DNA of 23,287 nt from CAZDIO01 sp964505555 (GCA_964505555.1 CAZDIO010000064.1:1-23287), one strand, 5' to 3'. Shown: positions 1 to 8,163, counted from the stretch's first letter. Numbers and translations are program-made. The notes: a model not told the origin generated them from the letters alone.

Positions 1-622
1 GTTTTGCTACCGATCCTATGGTTTTCTTAACTAAATCAATATCCTTCACTTCAAGGTCTGGGAGTTGAACAATAATTCGTCTCTCTCCCTGACGTTGAAT
101 GAGCGGTTCACGCACTCCGGTCTGATCAACTCGGTTACGGATCGTCTCAATTGCTTGACTCACCGAATTCGCCTCAATCTCTTTTGCTTGTCGGGGATCA
201 AGTTGGAAGGTTACGAGAACTCGTCCTGATTCTGCGGCACCTTTGCTTGATTCGGTTAAGATGCGATAGTTTTCTCGAATAAAGTTCTGGAGCTTAGGAT
301 AGTTTTCCTCACTCAGGAGCGTTACTTCAATCTTATTTTCTCCTACTTGCTTCGCACGAAGGATGCCCCCCTTCTCTTTATTAAGCTCATCTTTAATGGA
401 GAGCGCTAATTGGGCGAGATGACTCTTTACCGCCTCTTCTGTCTGAACCTCTAAAGTAAAATAGAGACCTCCTTTGAGATCCAATCCTAACTTTATCTCC
501 TCAGTTGGAAGAAACTCAGGAATCTCTTTTCCAAGGGATCGAAAGATTGTTGGCAAAAGAAAGACAACGGCAACAACAATAATCGCTGCAATGACCAAAG
601 CTCTTTTTTTATACGCTAGCAT
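1..622 (-). CDS. secD: Protein translocase subunit SecD, N-terminal part (C-terminus off the left edge)
   Basis: Reading the minus strand from an ATG at 622 gives an open frame of about 207 codons that runs off the window. It opens with a short basic stretch (MLAYKKRA), then one hydrophobic membrane segment at about residues 9-24. The SecD hallmark LGLDLKGG follows, and later the P1-domain pattern IRNRVDQTGVREPLIQRQ leading into RRIIVQLPD. SecD works with SecF and YajC at the SecYEG channel and uses proton motive force to help proteins complete export. The gene lies 39 bp downstream of yajC, the usual order, and secF would be expected beyond the edge. An in-frame stop lies 14 codons upstream, so the start is confined to a short stretch. 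No good Shine-Dalgarno is visible before ATG 622, and a TTG two codons upstream is possible. Confidence 0.95.
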   Translation of the reverse strand, partial: MLAYKKRALVIAAIIVVAVVFLLPTIFRSLGKEIPEFLPTEEIKLGLDLKGGLYFTLEVQTEEAVKSHLAQLALSIKDELNKEKGGILRAKQVGENKIEVTLLSEENYPKLQNFIRENYRILTESSKGAAESGRVLVTFQLDPRQAKEIEANSVSQAIETIRNRVDQTGVREPLIQRQGERRIIVQLPDLEVKDIDLVKKTIGSVAK

Positions 623-661
623 ACGCAAAGATTTGATTACTGGTTCGGTCCTAATTTGTAT

Positions 662-985
662 TTATTTTTTTTCATTCACGCTAGCACTTTCCAATTTTTG
701 TTCTCGTTCTTCCTCCCCTTTCGGGACAGAATGTACATCTACTGCTCGGACCTTCACCCGAACATTTTGAGCAATTTCAACTGTAACTATGTCAGCTTTT
801 ACTGCAAACACCCTTCCCAAGAGCCCTCCACTCGTGATCACTTCATCATTTTTTTTCAACCCTTGGAGGAATTTTTGTTTCTTATTCTCCTCATCTAGAC
901 GCGGTTTCGTCACCAAAAGAAAGTAAACAAACGCAATGCAGACGATATAAAGAACGGTCTGAACTATAAACTCGTATGGGGTCAT
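662..985 (-). CDS. yajC: Preprotein translocase subunit YajC
   Basis: This 107-residue protein has the normal length and plan for YajC: one N-terminal membrane helix (about residues 7-25, rich in V, I, L and F) and then a small basic/acidic cytoplasmic domain. The family pattern is plain: FLQGLKKNDEVITSGGLLGRV followed by a VTVEIAQNVRVKV strand region. YajC associates with SecDF and the SecYEG holotranslocon. Its start overlaps the tgt stop by 4 bp (ATGA), implying translational coupling, and AGAAGAG just upstream may serve as the ribosome site. The C-terminal tail is charged (about 25 residues rich in E and K), as is common in this family. It sits between tgt and secD, a conserved gene order. 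Confidence 0.95.
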   Translation of the reverse strand: MTPYEFIVQTVLYIVCIAFVYFLLVTKPRLDEENKKQKFLQGLKKNDEVITSGGLLGRVFAVKADIVTVEIAQNVRVKVRAVDVHSVPKGEEEREQKLESASVNEKK

Positions 986-2130
986 CTCTCTTCTGAATTC
1001 CTATTGGCAAGAAACTCCTTTGCAAACAGACTAAATCGTTTTTCACTAATTGCCTGCCTAATTTCAGCCATTAGTCGCTGATAAAAGCGCAGATTATGAA
1101 CTGTTGCAAGTTCAATTGCCAATACCTCTTTAGCGTGAACTAGATGAGAAAGGTAGGCTCGGCTAAAAGTGCGGCAGGTCATACAGTCGCATTTTGAATC
1201 AATAGCTGAGTGATCATTTCGATACTCGCTATTTCGAATGTTTAGATATCCACCCTGAGTATAGAGCCGCCCAAAACGAGCACTCCTTGTCGGAATTACA
1301 CAATCAAAGAGATCGATACCGTAACTCACCGCATGTACGATATCTTCTGGGGTCCCCACTCCCATCAAATATCGAATTTTTCCTACCGGAAGTAGTTGCG
1401 CGCACTGCTTGGCAATTTCACGCATCACCTCCACAGGCTCACCAACACTGACACCACCAATTGCATACCCATCAAAGGGAAGTTTCATCATTTCCCTCAC
1501 CGCCTGATCTCGAAGCTCAGGGTACATTCCTCCTTGGACAATACCAAAACAAGATGTCTCTTCTCTTCTTCTTGCTTCAAGACTTCGTCGTGCCCAAGAC
1601 AACGTTCGCTGCAAAGATGCCGACACCTCCTCTTTTCCAAGTGGATAGGCACAACATTCATCAAGCACCATCGCAATATCTACTCCCAATCTTTCTTGAA
1701 TCTGAATAACACGCTCAGGAGTAAAATTGATTGCCTTCCCATCGAGATGTGATTGAAACATCACCCCATCATTACTTACCGTTCGTAATTTCGTTAAACT
1801 AAAGACCTGATATCCCCCACTGTCAGTAAGAATCGGCCCCTGCCACCCCATAAAACGGTGTATCCCACCTGCTTCATAGATAAGTTCTTCCCCCGGTCGT
1901 AAGTGTAAATGATAGGTATTTGAAAGTATGATCTCAGCACCAATATCAACCAGCCGATCAGGAGTCATCCCCTTTACCGTACCTTGAGTCCCAACTGGCA
2001 TAAACGCAGGGGTTTGAAAATCGCCGTGCACAGTTGTAAAAGTTCCACACCGAGCACTGCCATCAGTGTTCCTGAGAACAAACTCGCCATTCTTTTTTTG
2101 ACTCTCTACAAACATCACCTGCTTAGACAC
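982..2130 (-). CDS. tgt: Queuine tRNA-ribosyltransferase (tRNA-guanine transglycosylase)
   Basis: The 382-residue product is full length for bacterial Tgt. This enzyme swaps guanine 34 of GUN anticodons for preQ1 in queuosine biosynthesis. The general-base region ILTDSGGYQVFSL puts the catalytic Asp at residue 103. The nucleophile is Asp276 in LFDCVIPTRSAR, and the substrate loop is GGVSVGEP (about 225-232). The zinc site is complete: Cys314, Cys316, Cys319 and His345. The start is GTG at 2130, supported by a strong AAGGAG at 5-base spacing that lies inside the end of queA. The gene overlaps queA by 8 bp and yajC by 4 bp, so the three are probably translated from one message. Tgt and QueA catalyse successive pathway steps. 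Confidence 0.97.
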   Translation of the reverse strand: MSKQVMFVESQKKNGEFVLRNTDGSARCGTFTTVHGDFQTPAFMPVGTQGTVKGMTPDRLVDIGAEIILSNTYHLHLRPGEELIYEAGGIHRFMGWQGPILTDSGGYQVFSLTKLRTVSNDGVMFQSHLDGKAINFTPERVIQIQERLGVDIAMVLDECCAYPLGKEEVSASLQRTLSWARRSLEARRREETSCFGIVQGGMYPELRDQAVREMMKLPFDGYAIGGVSVGEPVEVMREIAKQCAQLLPVGKIRYLMGVGTPEDIVHAVSYGIDLFDCVIPTRSARFGRLYTQGGYLNIRNSEYRNDHSAIDSKCDCMTCRTFSRAYLSHLVHAKEVLAIELATVHNLRFYQRLMAEIRQAISEKRFSLFAKEFLANRNSEER

Positions 2131-3202
2131 ACTCTCTCCTTAAATACATAGCATCACCATAACTTAAAAACCGATAATCACCCTTGAGTGCATGAAGATA
2201 AATCTCTGCCGTAGGCTCAATGCCCATATACGCCTGAACAAGGAGCAGGTGACTTGAGCCAGGCTGATGAAAATTTGTTATTAATGAATCGACTACACGA
2301 AATTCAAACCCTGGCTTTATGAACAATGTTGTTTCCTGCATCCCCGACTCCCCATTATCAGCTTCGAGTGCTCGGGTGGTGCTTGTTCCTACAGCAATGA
2401 TACGTCCTCCATTAGCTTTTGTATTTTTTATAGCCTCTCTCGTGGAAGTTGGAACGATAAACCGCTCACTCTGAAGTTGATGGGTCTCCACATCTCGAAT
2501 TGGGAGAAAACTTGCTGTTCCTAAATGGAGGGTAACAAATGCATGAGCGATGCCTTTATTGTTTAGAACCTCTAGAAGTTCCTTCGTAAAATGAAGCCCC
2601 GCTGTCGGCGCGGCAAGGGAGCCAGGAGATTGAGAAAAAACACTTTGGTAATAGAGATTATCTTCAATACCTGCTCGACCTTTTCGAATATAAGGCGGAA
2701 TAGGAATACTTCCCTCTCTCTCAATCAATTCATCAAGAGAGGATCCAAGAGCGTCGTCCGTGCTTACTTCTAGTTCAATGAGACTATGCGGGGAGGATTC
2801 CTTCTTTACTGATTTTTTCTTTACTGTGGCTTGAAGGTGTTCTGAGAGCAAGAGACGATCATTTACTTGAAGCTTTCGAAGGGGTTTTCCAAGCGCTTCC
2901 CACAGCTGAGCGTGGGAAGCGTTTTGAAGTTGATCTAAAAGTAAGATCTCAAACTCCGCTCCAGACGGTATCATTCTTGCAAAAAAACGTCTTGATACCA
3001 CACGGGTGTTGTTTAAAACAATCAGGTCGTTTTTTTGTAAGAATGAGGGAAGATCTGAAAAATAACGATCTTCAATAGTCGGAGGATTTTCTCCTCTTCC
3101 TACAAGCAGTTTTGCATCCGTTCGAGCGCGCCCATCAGCCTCGATAGGATGTTGAGCAATTCGCTCATGAGGCAATGTATAGTCGAGAAACAACTGACGC
3201 AA
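2123..3202 (-). CDS. queA: S-adenosylmethionine:tRNA ribosyltransferase-isomerase
   Basis: The 359-residue protein matches QueA over its whole length: DYTLPHERIAQHP at the N-terminus, then DLIVLNNTRVVSRR, GSLAAPTAGLHFT in the centre, and TNFHQPGSSHLLLV followed by GDAMYL near the end. QueA transfers and isomerises the ribose of S-adenosylmethionine onto 7-aminomethyl-7-deazaguanine in tRNA, giving epoxyqueuosine, directly after the Tgt step. The start is TTG at 3202. The spacing from it to the LDYTLP motif fits family members, and no in-frame ATG lies nearby. No clear Shine-Dalgarno is seen. An insert of about 20 residues near 128-145 (KKKSVKKESS) is basic and looks variable. The gene follows the slipin gene after 27 bp and overlaps tgt. 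Confidence 0.96.
   Translation of the reverse strand: MRQLFLDYTLPHERIAQHPIEADGRARTDAKLLVGRGENPPTIEDRYFSDLPSFLQKNDLIVLNNTRVVSRRFFARMIPSGAEFEILLLDQLQNASHAQLWEALGKPLRKLQVNDRLLLSEHLQATVKKKSVKKESSPHSLIELEVSTDDALGSSLDELIEREGSIPIPPYIRKGRAGIEDNLYYQSVFSQSPGSLAAPTAGLHFTKELLEVLNNKGIAHAFVTLHLGTASFLPIRDVETHQLQSERFIVPTSTREAIKNTKANGGRIIAVGTSTTRALEADNGESGMQETTLFIKPGFEFRVVDSLITNFHQPGSSHLLLVQAYMGIEPTAEIYLHALKGDYRFLSYGDAMYLRRECV
2134..2141 (-). promoter_or_regulatory. Ribosome binding site for tgt
   Basis: On the minus strand AAGGAGAG precedes the GTG at 2130, with 5 bases between AAGGAG and the start. It is one of the best Shine-Dalgarno sequences in the window. It lies within the last codons of queA, which fixes the GTG start and the 8-bp gene overlap. 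Confidence 0.7.
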
Positions 3203-3229
3203 CGGATTTAACTTGAAAGTTTTTTTCTT

Positions 3230-3982
3230 TTAAGAACGGCCTTCCTTTGGTTTCCACATCGAGAATACATCGATGGGAATTGGAAACAAAGTCGTTGAGT
3301 TATTTTCAGTAGCAATCTCACGAAGCGTTTGTAGATAACGCAAGGTAATTGCTTGCGGTTCTCGACCTAAGAGCGCTGCAGCTTCTGCAAGCTTTTCTGC
3401 TGATTGAAATTCCCCCTCTGCGGCAATAATCTTTGCTCTTCGTTCCCGCTCAGCTTCTGCTTGCTTTGCCATCGCTCGCTGCATCTCTGGAGGAAGATCG
3501 ATATGCTTAATTTCTACCATCGAAACCTTTATCCCCCAAGGATCGGTGGCGTGATCTAATATCTCCTGTAAGCGCAGATTAATCTGCTCTCGAGAGATGA
3601 GGAGGTCATCTAGGTGGCCTTCTCCACAGACACTTCGTAAAGTTGTTTGTGCTAACTGGCTTGTTGCATACAAATAATTTTCAATTTCAACTACTGCCTT
3701 ATTTACGTCAATTACCCGAAAGTAAACAACCGCATTAACTTTCACAGAAACGTTATCTCGTGTAATTACATCCTGGGAAGGAACATCCATAGTAATTGTT
3801 CGCAGATCCACTCGCCGCATTTTTTCAATCCCTGGAATAAGAAATGTCAGCCCAGGTCCACGAGGACTGATGAGTCGTCCCAAGCGAAACACCACCCCAC
3901 GCTCATACTCATTAAGAACGCGAACAACAAAAACAAAAAGAATGACGATAAGACCAACAACGATTAAAACTGGCAATGGCAT
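3230..3982 (-). CDS. Slipin (stomatin/prohibitin-family SPFH membrane protein)
   Basis: This 250-residue SPFH protein starts with one hydrophobic anchor (about residues 4-22). The stomatin signature follows: VLNEYERGVVFRLGR, then GPGLTFLIPGIEKMRRVDLR and QDVITRDNVSVKVNAVVYFR. After it comes an Ala/Glu-rich helix (MQRAMAKQAEAERERRAKII) of the type that drives oligomerisation. Slipins form ring- or raft-like assemblies at the membrane and are commonly paired with an NfeD protease-like partner, here the next gene upstream with an 18-bp gap. A good AAGGAGAG lies upstream of the ATG. The function is probably membrane quality control or microdomain organisation. That is inferred from family and neighbour, since no substrate can be read from the sequence. 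Confidence 0.93.
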   Translation of the reverse strand: MPLPVLIVVGLIVILFVFVVRVLNEYERGVVFRLGRLISPRGPGLTFLIPGIEKMRRVDLRTITMDVPSQDVITRDNVSVKVNAVVYFRVIDVNKAVVEIENYLYATSQLAQTTLRSVCGEGHLDDLLISREQINLRLQEILDHATDPWGIKVSMVEIKHIDLPPEMQRAMAKQAEAERERRAKIIAAEGEFQSAEKLAEAAALLGREPQAITLRYLQTLREIATENNSTTLFPIPIDVFSMWKPKEGRS

Positions 3983-4000
3983 CTGATTTACTCTCCTTCT

Positions 4001-5374
4001 CTAATTACTTGGCTCAACACGTAAAGTCATCTCCGGCTCAATAGCAACAACACGAACCCTCGCTCCTTTCAGCAGAGGAGTATCTTTAGATTGAGCATTC
4101 CAATATTCACCCATAATCGTAACTTTGCCAATAAAACGACGATTCTTTTCATCTGGTTCAAAATCTTTGATCACCGTAGCAAACTGATTGATTAACCCCT
4201 CCTTCCCCGTGCTCACCGGACGCTGGCTAGACTTCAGCACTAAGTAGGTAACAATCAGCAAGATCCCCCCCACTGTTCCAGCAACAGAACCAACAAGGAG
4301 CTTGTCTACCCCCAAACTCTCAGTTCCCCATACGAGATCGGTATCGATGAGGTAGATTGAACCGAGGACAAAGCAGATGATTCCTGCCACCCCCCAGACA
4401 CCAAACGTCGGCATAAAAAGTTCGACAGCAAAAAATGCAGCACCAAGAAGTAGTAGCGCCACACCTCCATAATTTATGGGTAACACTTGAGCTGCCGTGA
4501 GTGACAAAATAAGACAGATCGCGCCAACAATTCCAGGGAGCACCACTCCTGGATGATAAAGTTCCAGCCCTAATCCCAAGAGCGCGCCAAGACCAAGCAA
4601 GATAGCGATATTCGGATCAGAGAGGATGTTGATAATCTTTTGTTTAAAGCTCATCTCGACTGGTTCCTGCGAAGCGGTAGTAAGACCTTTGAGCGTAATA
4701 TTTTTTCCAGAAACATTTACTGTTTTTCCTTCAAGTTCCGCCAAAAGTTTATCAAGATCCGCTGCTACGAAGTCGATAATTTTTGCTTCAAGCGCCTCGC
4801 GATCCGTTACCGCAACACTTTCTCGAACTGCTTTTTCTGCCCATTTTGCATTTCGTCCACGCTGTTCTGCAATCCCCTTAATCAACGATACAGCCGAGTT
4901 TTCAACCTTTGCACGCATGTCTCCCTGGATATCATCTCCTTGACCACTCACTGGATGTGCAGCACCGATAGAAGTTCCTGGGGCCATCACTGCAAAATGA
5001 CCAGCAAGTGTTACAAACACTCCGGCAGAGATCGCACTTCCTCCCTGTGGTGAAACATAAACAGCAATGGGGGTTTCCGATTCTAAGATAAGCTCAACCA
5101 TCGTCTGCATTGAAGGGAGAAGCCCTCCTGGGGTATTGAGACGAAGCACAACGAGCTGAGCGTTTCGCCGTTTTGCTTCCCGGAGAGAGGTTTCTAAGTA
5201 GTCTGCTGTTGCTGGATTAATCGTACCATCGATCGAAAGCACCACAACAGGTCGAAGCTCGCTCTCGTGCAGAGAGTTTTGTGCAGAAAGGAGATCGAGG
5301 GCTGCTATTTGCAATAAGCCGTTTAAAGCAAGGGCGAACAAACCCCACCGATAGATAGAACGGATATTTTTCAA
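4001..5374 (-). CDS. nfeD: NfeD family membrane serine protease (ClpP-like domain plus NfeD C-terminal domain)
   Basis: I place the start at TTG 5374, overlapping the upstream udg stop as TTGA and giving 457 residues. The reading frame is open 50 codons further upstream, but that stretch lies inside udg. The TTG start yields a proper signal peptide (MKNIRSIYRWG, then a hydrophobic run). Next is a ClpP-like protease domain with LRLNTPGG, the presumed catalytic Ser in GSAISAGVFV, the block MAPGTSIGAAHPV, and the presumed catalytic Lys in AKVENSAV. Four to five membrane helices come next, then a soluble beta-rich OB-type domain ending in RVVAIEPEMTLRVEP. In the archaeal relative PH1510 this type of enzyme cleaves the stomatin partner. 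The slipin gene follows 18 bp downstream, so a protease-substrate pair is likely. Confidence 0.93.
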   Translation of the reverse strand: MKNIRSIYRWGLFALALNGLLQIAALDLLSAQNSLHESELRPVVVLSIDGTINPATADYLETSLREAKRRNAQLVVLRLNTPGGLLPSMQTMVELILESETPIAVYVSPQGGSAISAGVFVTLAGHFAVMAPGTSIGAAHPVSGQGDDIQGDMRAKVENSAVSLIKGIAEQRGRNAKWAEKAVRESVAVTDREALEAKIIDFVAADLDKLLAELEGKTVNVSGKNITLKGLTTASQEPVEMSFKQKIINILSDPNIAILLGLGALLGLGLELYHPGVVLPGIVGAICLILSLTAAQVLPINYGGVALLLLGAAFFAVELFMPTFGVWGVAGIICFVLGSIYLIDTDLVWGTESLGVDKLLVGSVAGTVGGILLIVTYLVLKSSQRPVSTGKEGLINQFATVIKDFEPDEKNRRFIGKVTIMGEYWNAQSKDTPLLKGARVRVVAIEPEMTLRVEPSN

Positions 5375-6126
5375 AGCACTTTCTCTTTTTTCGTAATCGG
5401 GAGTCCAACTTCCTTCATCACTTCTTGTAAATCCTCCCAGAATTCTTTCTTTGCCGGGGGATTTCGAAGAAGATATGCTGGATGAAATGTCGGCATAAGT
5501 TTTATTCCTTGCCAATGAAACCACCTGCCCCGAATCTTTGTAATACCCACGCTCTCTCCCGTAAGGAGAAGCGAAGCAGGCCCACCGAGGGTAACGATCA
5601 CCTTTGGACGAAGGAGTTCAAGTTGGCGAAAAAGATATGGTTTACAATTTTCTACTTCATCAGGAAGTGGAATCCGATTCTGGGGTGGTCTACATTTTAC
5701 CACGTTACAGATAAAAACATCAGCTCGAGTCAATCCCATTCCTTTGGTGATCGCCGCCGTAAGCAGGTTCCCTGCTTTTCCCACAAAAGGCTCACCGAGA
5801 CGATCTTCTTCAGCTCCTGGACCTTCTCCTACAAACACAATTAATGGGCTCTCCGTCTTTCCTGCTCCAAAAACAACTTTGTTCCGGCCTTCACAGAGTC
5901 TACATTTTTTACACTCCATGACTATCTGAGAAAGAGCCTCCCAAGAGAGAGAACTCATATCCGAAGGGGAATTCGGTACGAGTTGAGAAGGAGCTTCATT
6001 TAATTTTGCAGTTTTTTTCACCATGCTTTTTTCTTCAAACCACTCTCGTGGCAATCCCTCAACATTTGAGGCCTTTAATTGTGCCGCTACCTGATTGGCG
6101 AGTTCTTTTTTTGCTGCATTTCCCAT
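5371..6126 (-). CDS. udg: Family-4 (type 4) iron-sulfur uracil-DNA glycosylase
   Basis: The 251-residue protein carries the family-4 motifs. Cys75 and Cys78 (CRLC) with Cys145 (VVKCRPPQNR) and Cys161 (ENCKPYL) form the 4Fe-4S site. GEGPGAEED (100-108) is the active-site motif, and HPAYLLRNP (215-223) is the uracil and DNA contact loop. It removes uracil from DNA to begin base-excision repair. Residues 1-70 form a polar N-terminal extension not needed for the fold, so a later start cannot be excluded, although Met35 and Met57 have no better ribosome site. It follows coaBC after 68 bp, and its stop overlaps the proposed nfeD TTG start. Related proteins have been annotated as phage SPO1 DNA polymerase-related, but the motifs favour the glycosylase. 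Confidence 0.93.
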   Translation of the reverse strand: MGNAAKKELANQVAAQLKASNVEGLPREWFEEKSMVKKTAKLNEAPSQLVPNSPSDMSSLSWEALSQIVMECKKCRLCEGRNKVVFGAGKTESPLIVFVGEGPGAEEDRLGEPFVGKAGNLLTAAITKGMGLTRADVFICNVVKCRPPQNRIPLPDEVENCKPYLFRQLELLRPKVIVTLGGPASLLLTGESVGITKIRGRWFHWQGIKLMPTFHPAYLLRNPPAKKEFWEDLQEVMKEVGLPITKKEKVL

Positions 6127-6194
6127 TGATATCTCAAGTATTTTCTAAGCGATCTACTGCGGTTTTCTAGTTTATACCGTACTTTCTTCTTCTG

Positions 6195-7421
6195 TCACTT
6201 CTTTGCTAGGAGCCTCTCTTTCGAAACAGAAATAATCTCTCTCGCAACCTGTAACTTTGGCGCTCTCTGAATCTCTTGAAATCCATCATTCCAAACAACA
6301 AAGACATGGTTTTCATCTTTTCCAAATGAATCCTCGATGAGATTAGCAACGATAAGATCAACTTTTTTTCGATTCAATTTCTCCTGAGCCTTCTTGAGCA
6401 AACTCTCCCGATCCCCGCTCTCTGCACAAAAACCAACAAGCTTTACGTTCAACCCTTCCCGTTCTCTTTTCTCTCCTAGTCCCCGAAGGATATCACTATT
6501 TGGAACCAATGAAAGTGATCTTTCCTTTGTCTTATCAAAGGAAAGTTTTTCTTGAGAAACTCGCTCGGCTCGATGATCTGCAACTGCTGCGGCCATAAAT
6601 AACAATCGGTGTTTTCTCTCTTGTCGCGAAATTTGTGCATGAAGCGTTTCTTCCAGTTGAAGAGCAGTTTCAATAAAATGTGTTTCTACTCTGGTCGGAG
6701 GGAGAAGTTCTGTTGGTCCAGAGATAAGCGTAACCCGTGCACCCCGTTCACTGGCCGCTTGTGAAATAGCATACCCCATTTTGCCACTTGAGGTATTTGA
6801 CAAAAACCGAATGGGATCAATAAATTCTCTGGTCGGTCCTGCCGTGACTAAAACATCGACGTCGAAGAGATCTTGGGGTTGAAATAGATCTGCAATTGCT
6901 GAAACGATAGCCTCTCCACTTGCAAACCTCCCCTCGCCTATCCACCCACAAGCAAGCTCCCCATGCTCAGGACCAACAAAGATCCCCCCATGTGTCTTAA
7001 GTTTGGAAACATTTTGTTTCGTAATTTCATTTTCCCACATCTGTACGTTCATTGACGGTGCAAAAATTACCGGTGCTTTTGTTGCCAAAAGAACAGCGCT
7101 CAGCACATCATCAGCAAATCCAGAAACGGCCTTTGCAAGTGTATTGGCCGTTGCCGGAGCAACCACCACCACATCAGCAAGATCCGCAAGGCGAATATGC
7201 CCCATCGCTTCTTCCTGTTCGGGATTAAAGAGATCGCTCGTTACGGGGTTTCCAGAGAGTGACTGCATCGTCAACGGTGAGATAAAATCCTTTGCATGTG
7301 GACTCATAACAACAAAGACATTTGCTCCCTCTTTTCGCAATTGACGCACAAGCTCTGCCGCTTTGTAAGCAGCAATTGAGCCACTCACCCCAAGCACAAT
7401 GTTTTTTCCAGACAGTGTCAT
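6195..7421 (-). CDS. coaBC: Bifunctional phosphopantothenoylcysteine decarboxylase / phosphopantothenate-cysteine ligase
   Basis: This 408-residue protein is a complete CoaBC, carrying out two consecutive steps of coenzyme A synthesis. The N-terminal flavin-binding CoaC half has GVSGSIAAYKAAELV, the active-site His75 in GHIRLA, APSMNVQMWEN, and Cys158 in ELACGWIGEGR, at the same numbers as the E. coli catalytic residues. The C-terminal CoaB half has TAGPTREFIDPIRFLSN, SSGKMGYAIS, AAAVADHRAE and a Lys near 292 (QEKLSF) equivalent to the E. coli ligase lysine. The strand usually reading LVGFAAET is LVGFCAES here, a mild change. The start ATG overlaps the stop of the metallo-hydrolase gene by 4 bp, with GAGGAG immediately upstream. 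Confidence 0.97.
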   Translation of the reverse strand: MTLSGKNIVLGVSGSIAAYKAAELVRQLRKEGANVFVVMSPHAKDFISPLTMQSLSGNPVTSDLFNPEQEEAMGHIRLADLADVVVVAPATANTLAKAVSGFADDVLSAVLLATKAPVIFAPSMNVQMWENEITKQNVSKLKTHGGIFVGPEHGELACGWIGEGRFASGEAIVSAIADLFQPQDLFDVDVLVTAGPTREFIDPIRFLSNTSSGKMGYAISQAASERGARVTLISGPTELLPPTRVETHFIETALQLEETLHAQISRQERKHRLLFMAAAVADHRAERVSQEKLSFDKTKERSLSLVPNSDILRGLGEKREREGLNVKLVGFCAESGDRESLLKKAQEKLNRKKVDLIVANLIEDSFGKDENHVFVVWNDGFQEIQRAPKLQVAREIISVSKERLLAKK

Positions 7422-8080
7422 CGCTCCTCAAGAAAGGGATTTGTTCGTTTTTCACGGCCAATCGTTGTATCCGGCCCATGACCGGAGAGGACTTTTGTCT
7501 CCTCAGGGAGAATAAGCAGTTGAGAATGAATACTTTCAATCAGTGTTTGGTGATCCCCTCCTGGGAGGTCGGTTCGTCCTATTGATCCAGAAAAGAGAGT
7601 ATCGCCGGCAATGAGTATCGGAGCATCCTGCCCACTCTGAGGAAAGTAAAGAGAGAGATGCCCAGGAGAGTGCCCTGGGGTAAAAAGTGCCTGCCCCTCA
7701 CATCTTCCAATCTGCACTCGATCCCCACCTTCGATAAAGAGATCGGGCTCACGAACATCTTGATAATCCTTCGGAGAAAGTCCAAAAAGTAGTGCAGAGT
7801 GGGACACCTGTCTACGCATCTCCCTTTCTAACCGGTGAGCAATCAATGAAACTTCTCCAGGAAGAGCTGCCAGAAGTTTCATTACACCACCGGCGTGATC
7901 TAAATGTGCATGAGTAAGTAACACCGTCTGTACCGAGACCTGTTCATCGGCGATAACCTTGAGAATCTCCTCAATATCACCACCCGGGTCAACGACACAT
8001 CCAACCTGAGAAGTAGTATCCCACAACAGACGTGCGTTCTGCATAAAAGGTGTTACAACAATGGTTCTAATAGCAAGCAT
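7418..8080 (-). CDS. Metallo-beta-lactamase-fold hydrolase (glyoxalase II-like)
   Basis: This protein of about 220 residues has the zinc-hydrolase signature THAHLDHAGG. Further metal ligands are the His in FTPGHSPGHLSLY, the Asp in LIAGDTLFSGSIGRTDLPGG, and the His in VLSGHGPDTTIGREK. The pattern and length match the small single-domain hydroxyacylglutathione-hydrolase-like group (YcbL type) rather than true beta-lactamases. The substrate cannot be told from the sequence and could be a glutathione thioester or a related thioester. I prefer ATG 8080, about 9 bases after GGAAGAG; a TTG two codons upstream at 8086 is also possible. It is the first gene of the leftward run and is joined to coaBC by an ATGA overlap. 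Confidence 0.9.
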   Translation of the reverse strand: MLAIRTIVVTPFMQNARLLWDTTSQVGCVVDPGGDIEEILKVIADEQVSVQTVLLTHAHLDHAGGVMKLLAALPGEVSLIAHRLEREMRRQVSHSALLFGLSPKDYQDVREPDLFIEGGDRVQIGRCEGQALFTPGHSPGHLSLYFPQSGQDAPILIAGDTLFSGSIGRTDLPGGDHQTLIESIHSQLLILPEETKVLSGHGPDTTIGREKRTNPFLEER

Positions 8081-8135
8081 TATCAAGTTCTCTTCCGTAA
8101 GGCATTTGTGCTAAATAACTTACCTTTATGGTGAG

Positions 8136-8163
8136 AGTATATATACTTTTTAAAAAATGTGAA
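8136..8163 (-). promoter_or_regulatory. Sigma70-type promoter for the leftward nine-gene run; palindromic -10 shared with recD2
   Basis: On the minus strand TTCACA (8163-8158) and TATACT (8141-8136) are separated by 16 bases, each one mismatch from consensus. The -10 is half of a perfect 12-bp palindrome, AGTATATATACT (8136-8147). Its other half offers a TATACT facing recD2, with only a weak -35 (TTACCT, 8120-8125). The 138-bp gap between the divergent genes holds nothing else I can identify. Confidence 0.5.

Noticed and set aside
4640..5053. 137-codon plus-strand ORF within nfeD
   Set aside because: Antisense shadow over the conserved ClpP-like domain, with Cys/Phe/Ser-rich nonsense composition.
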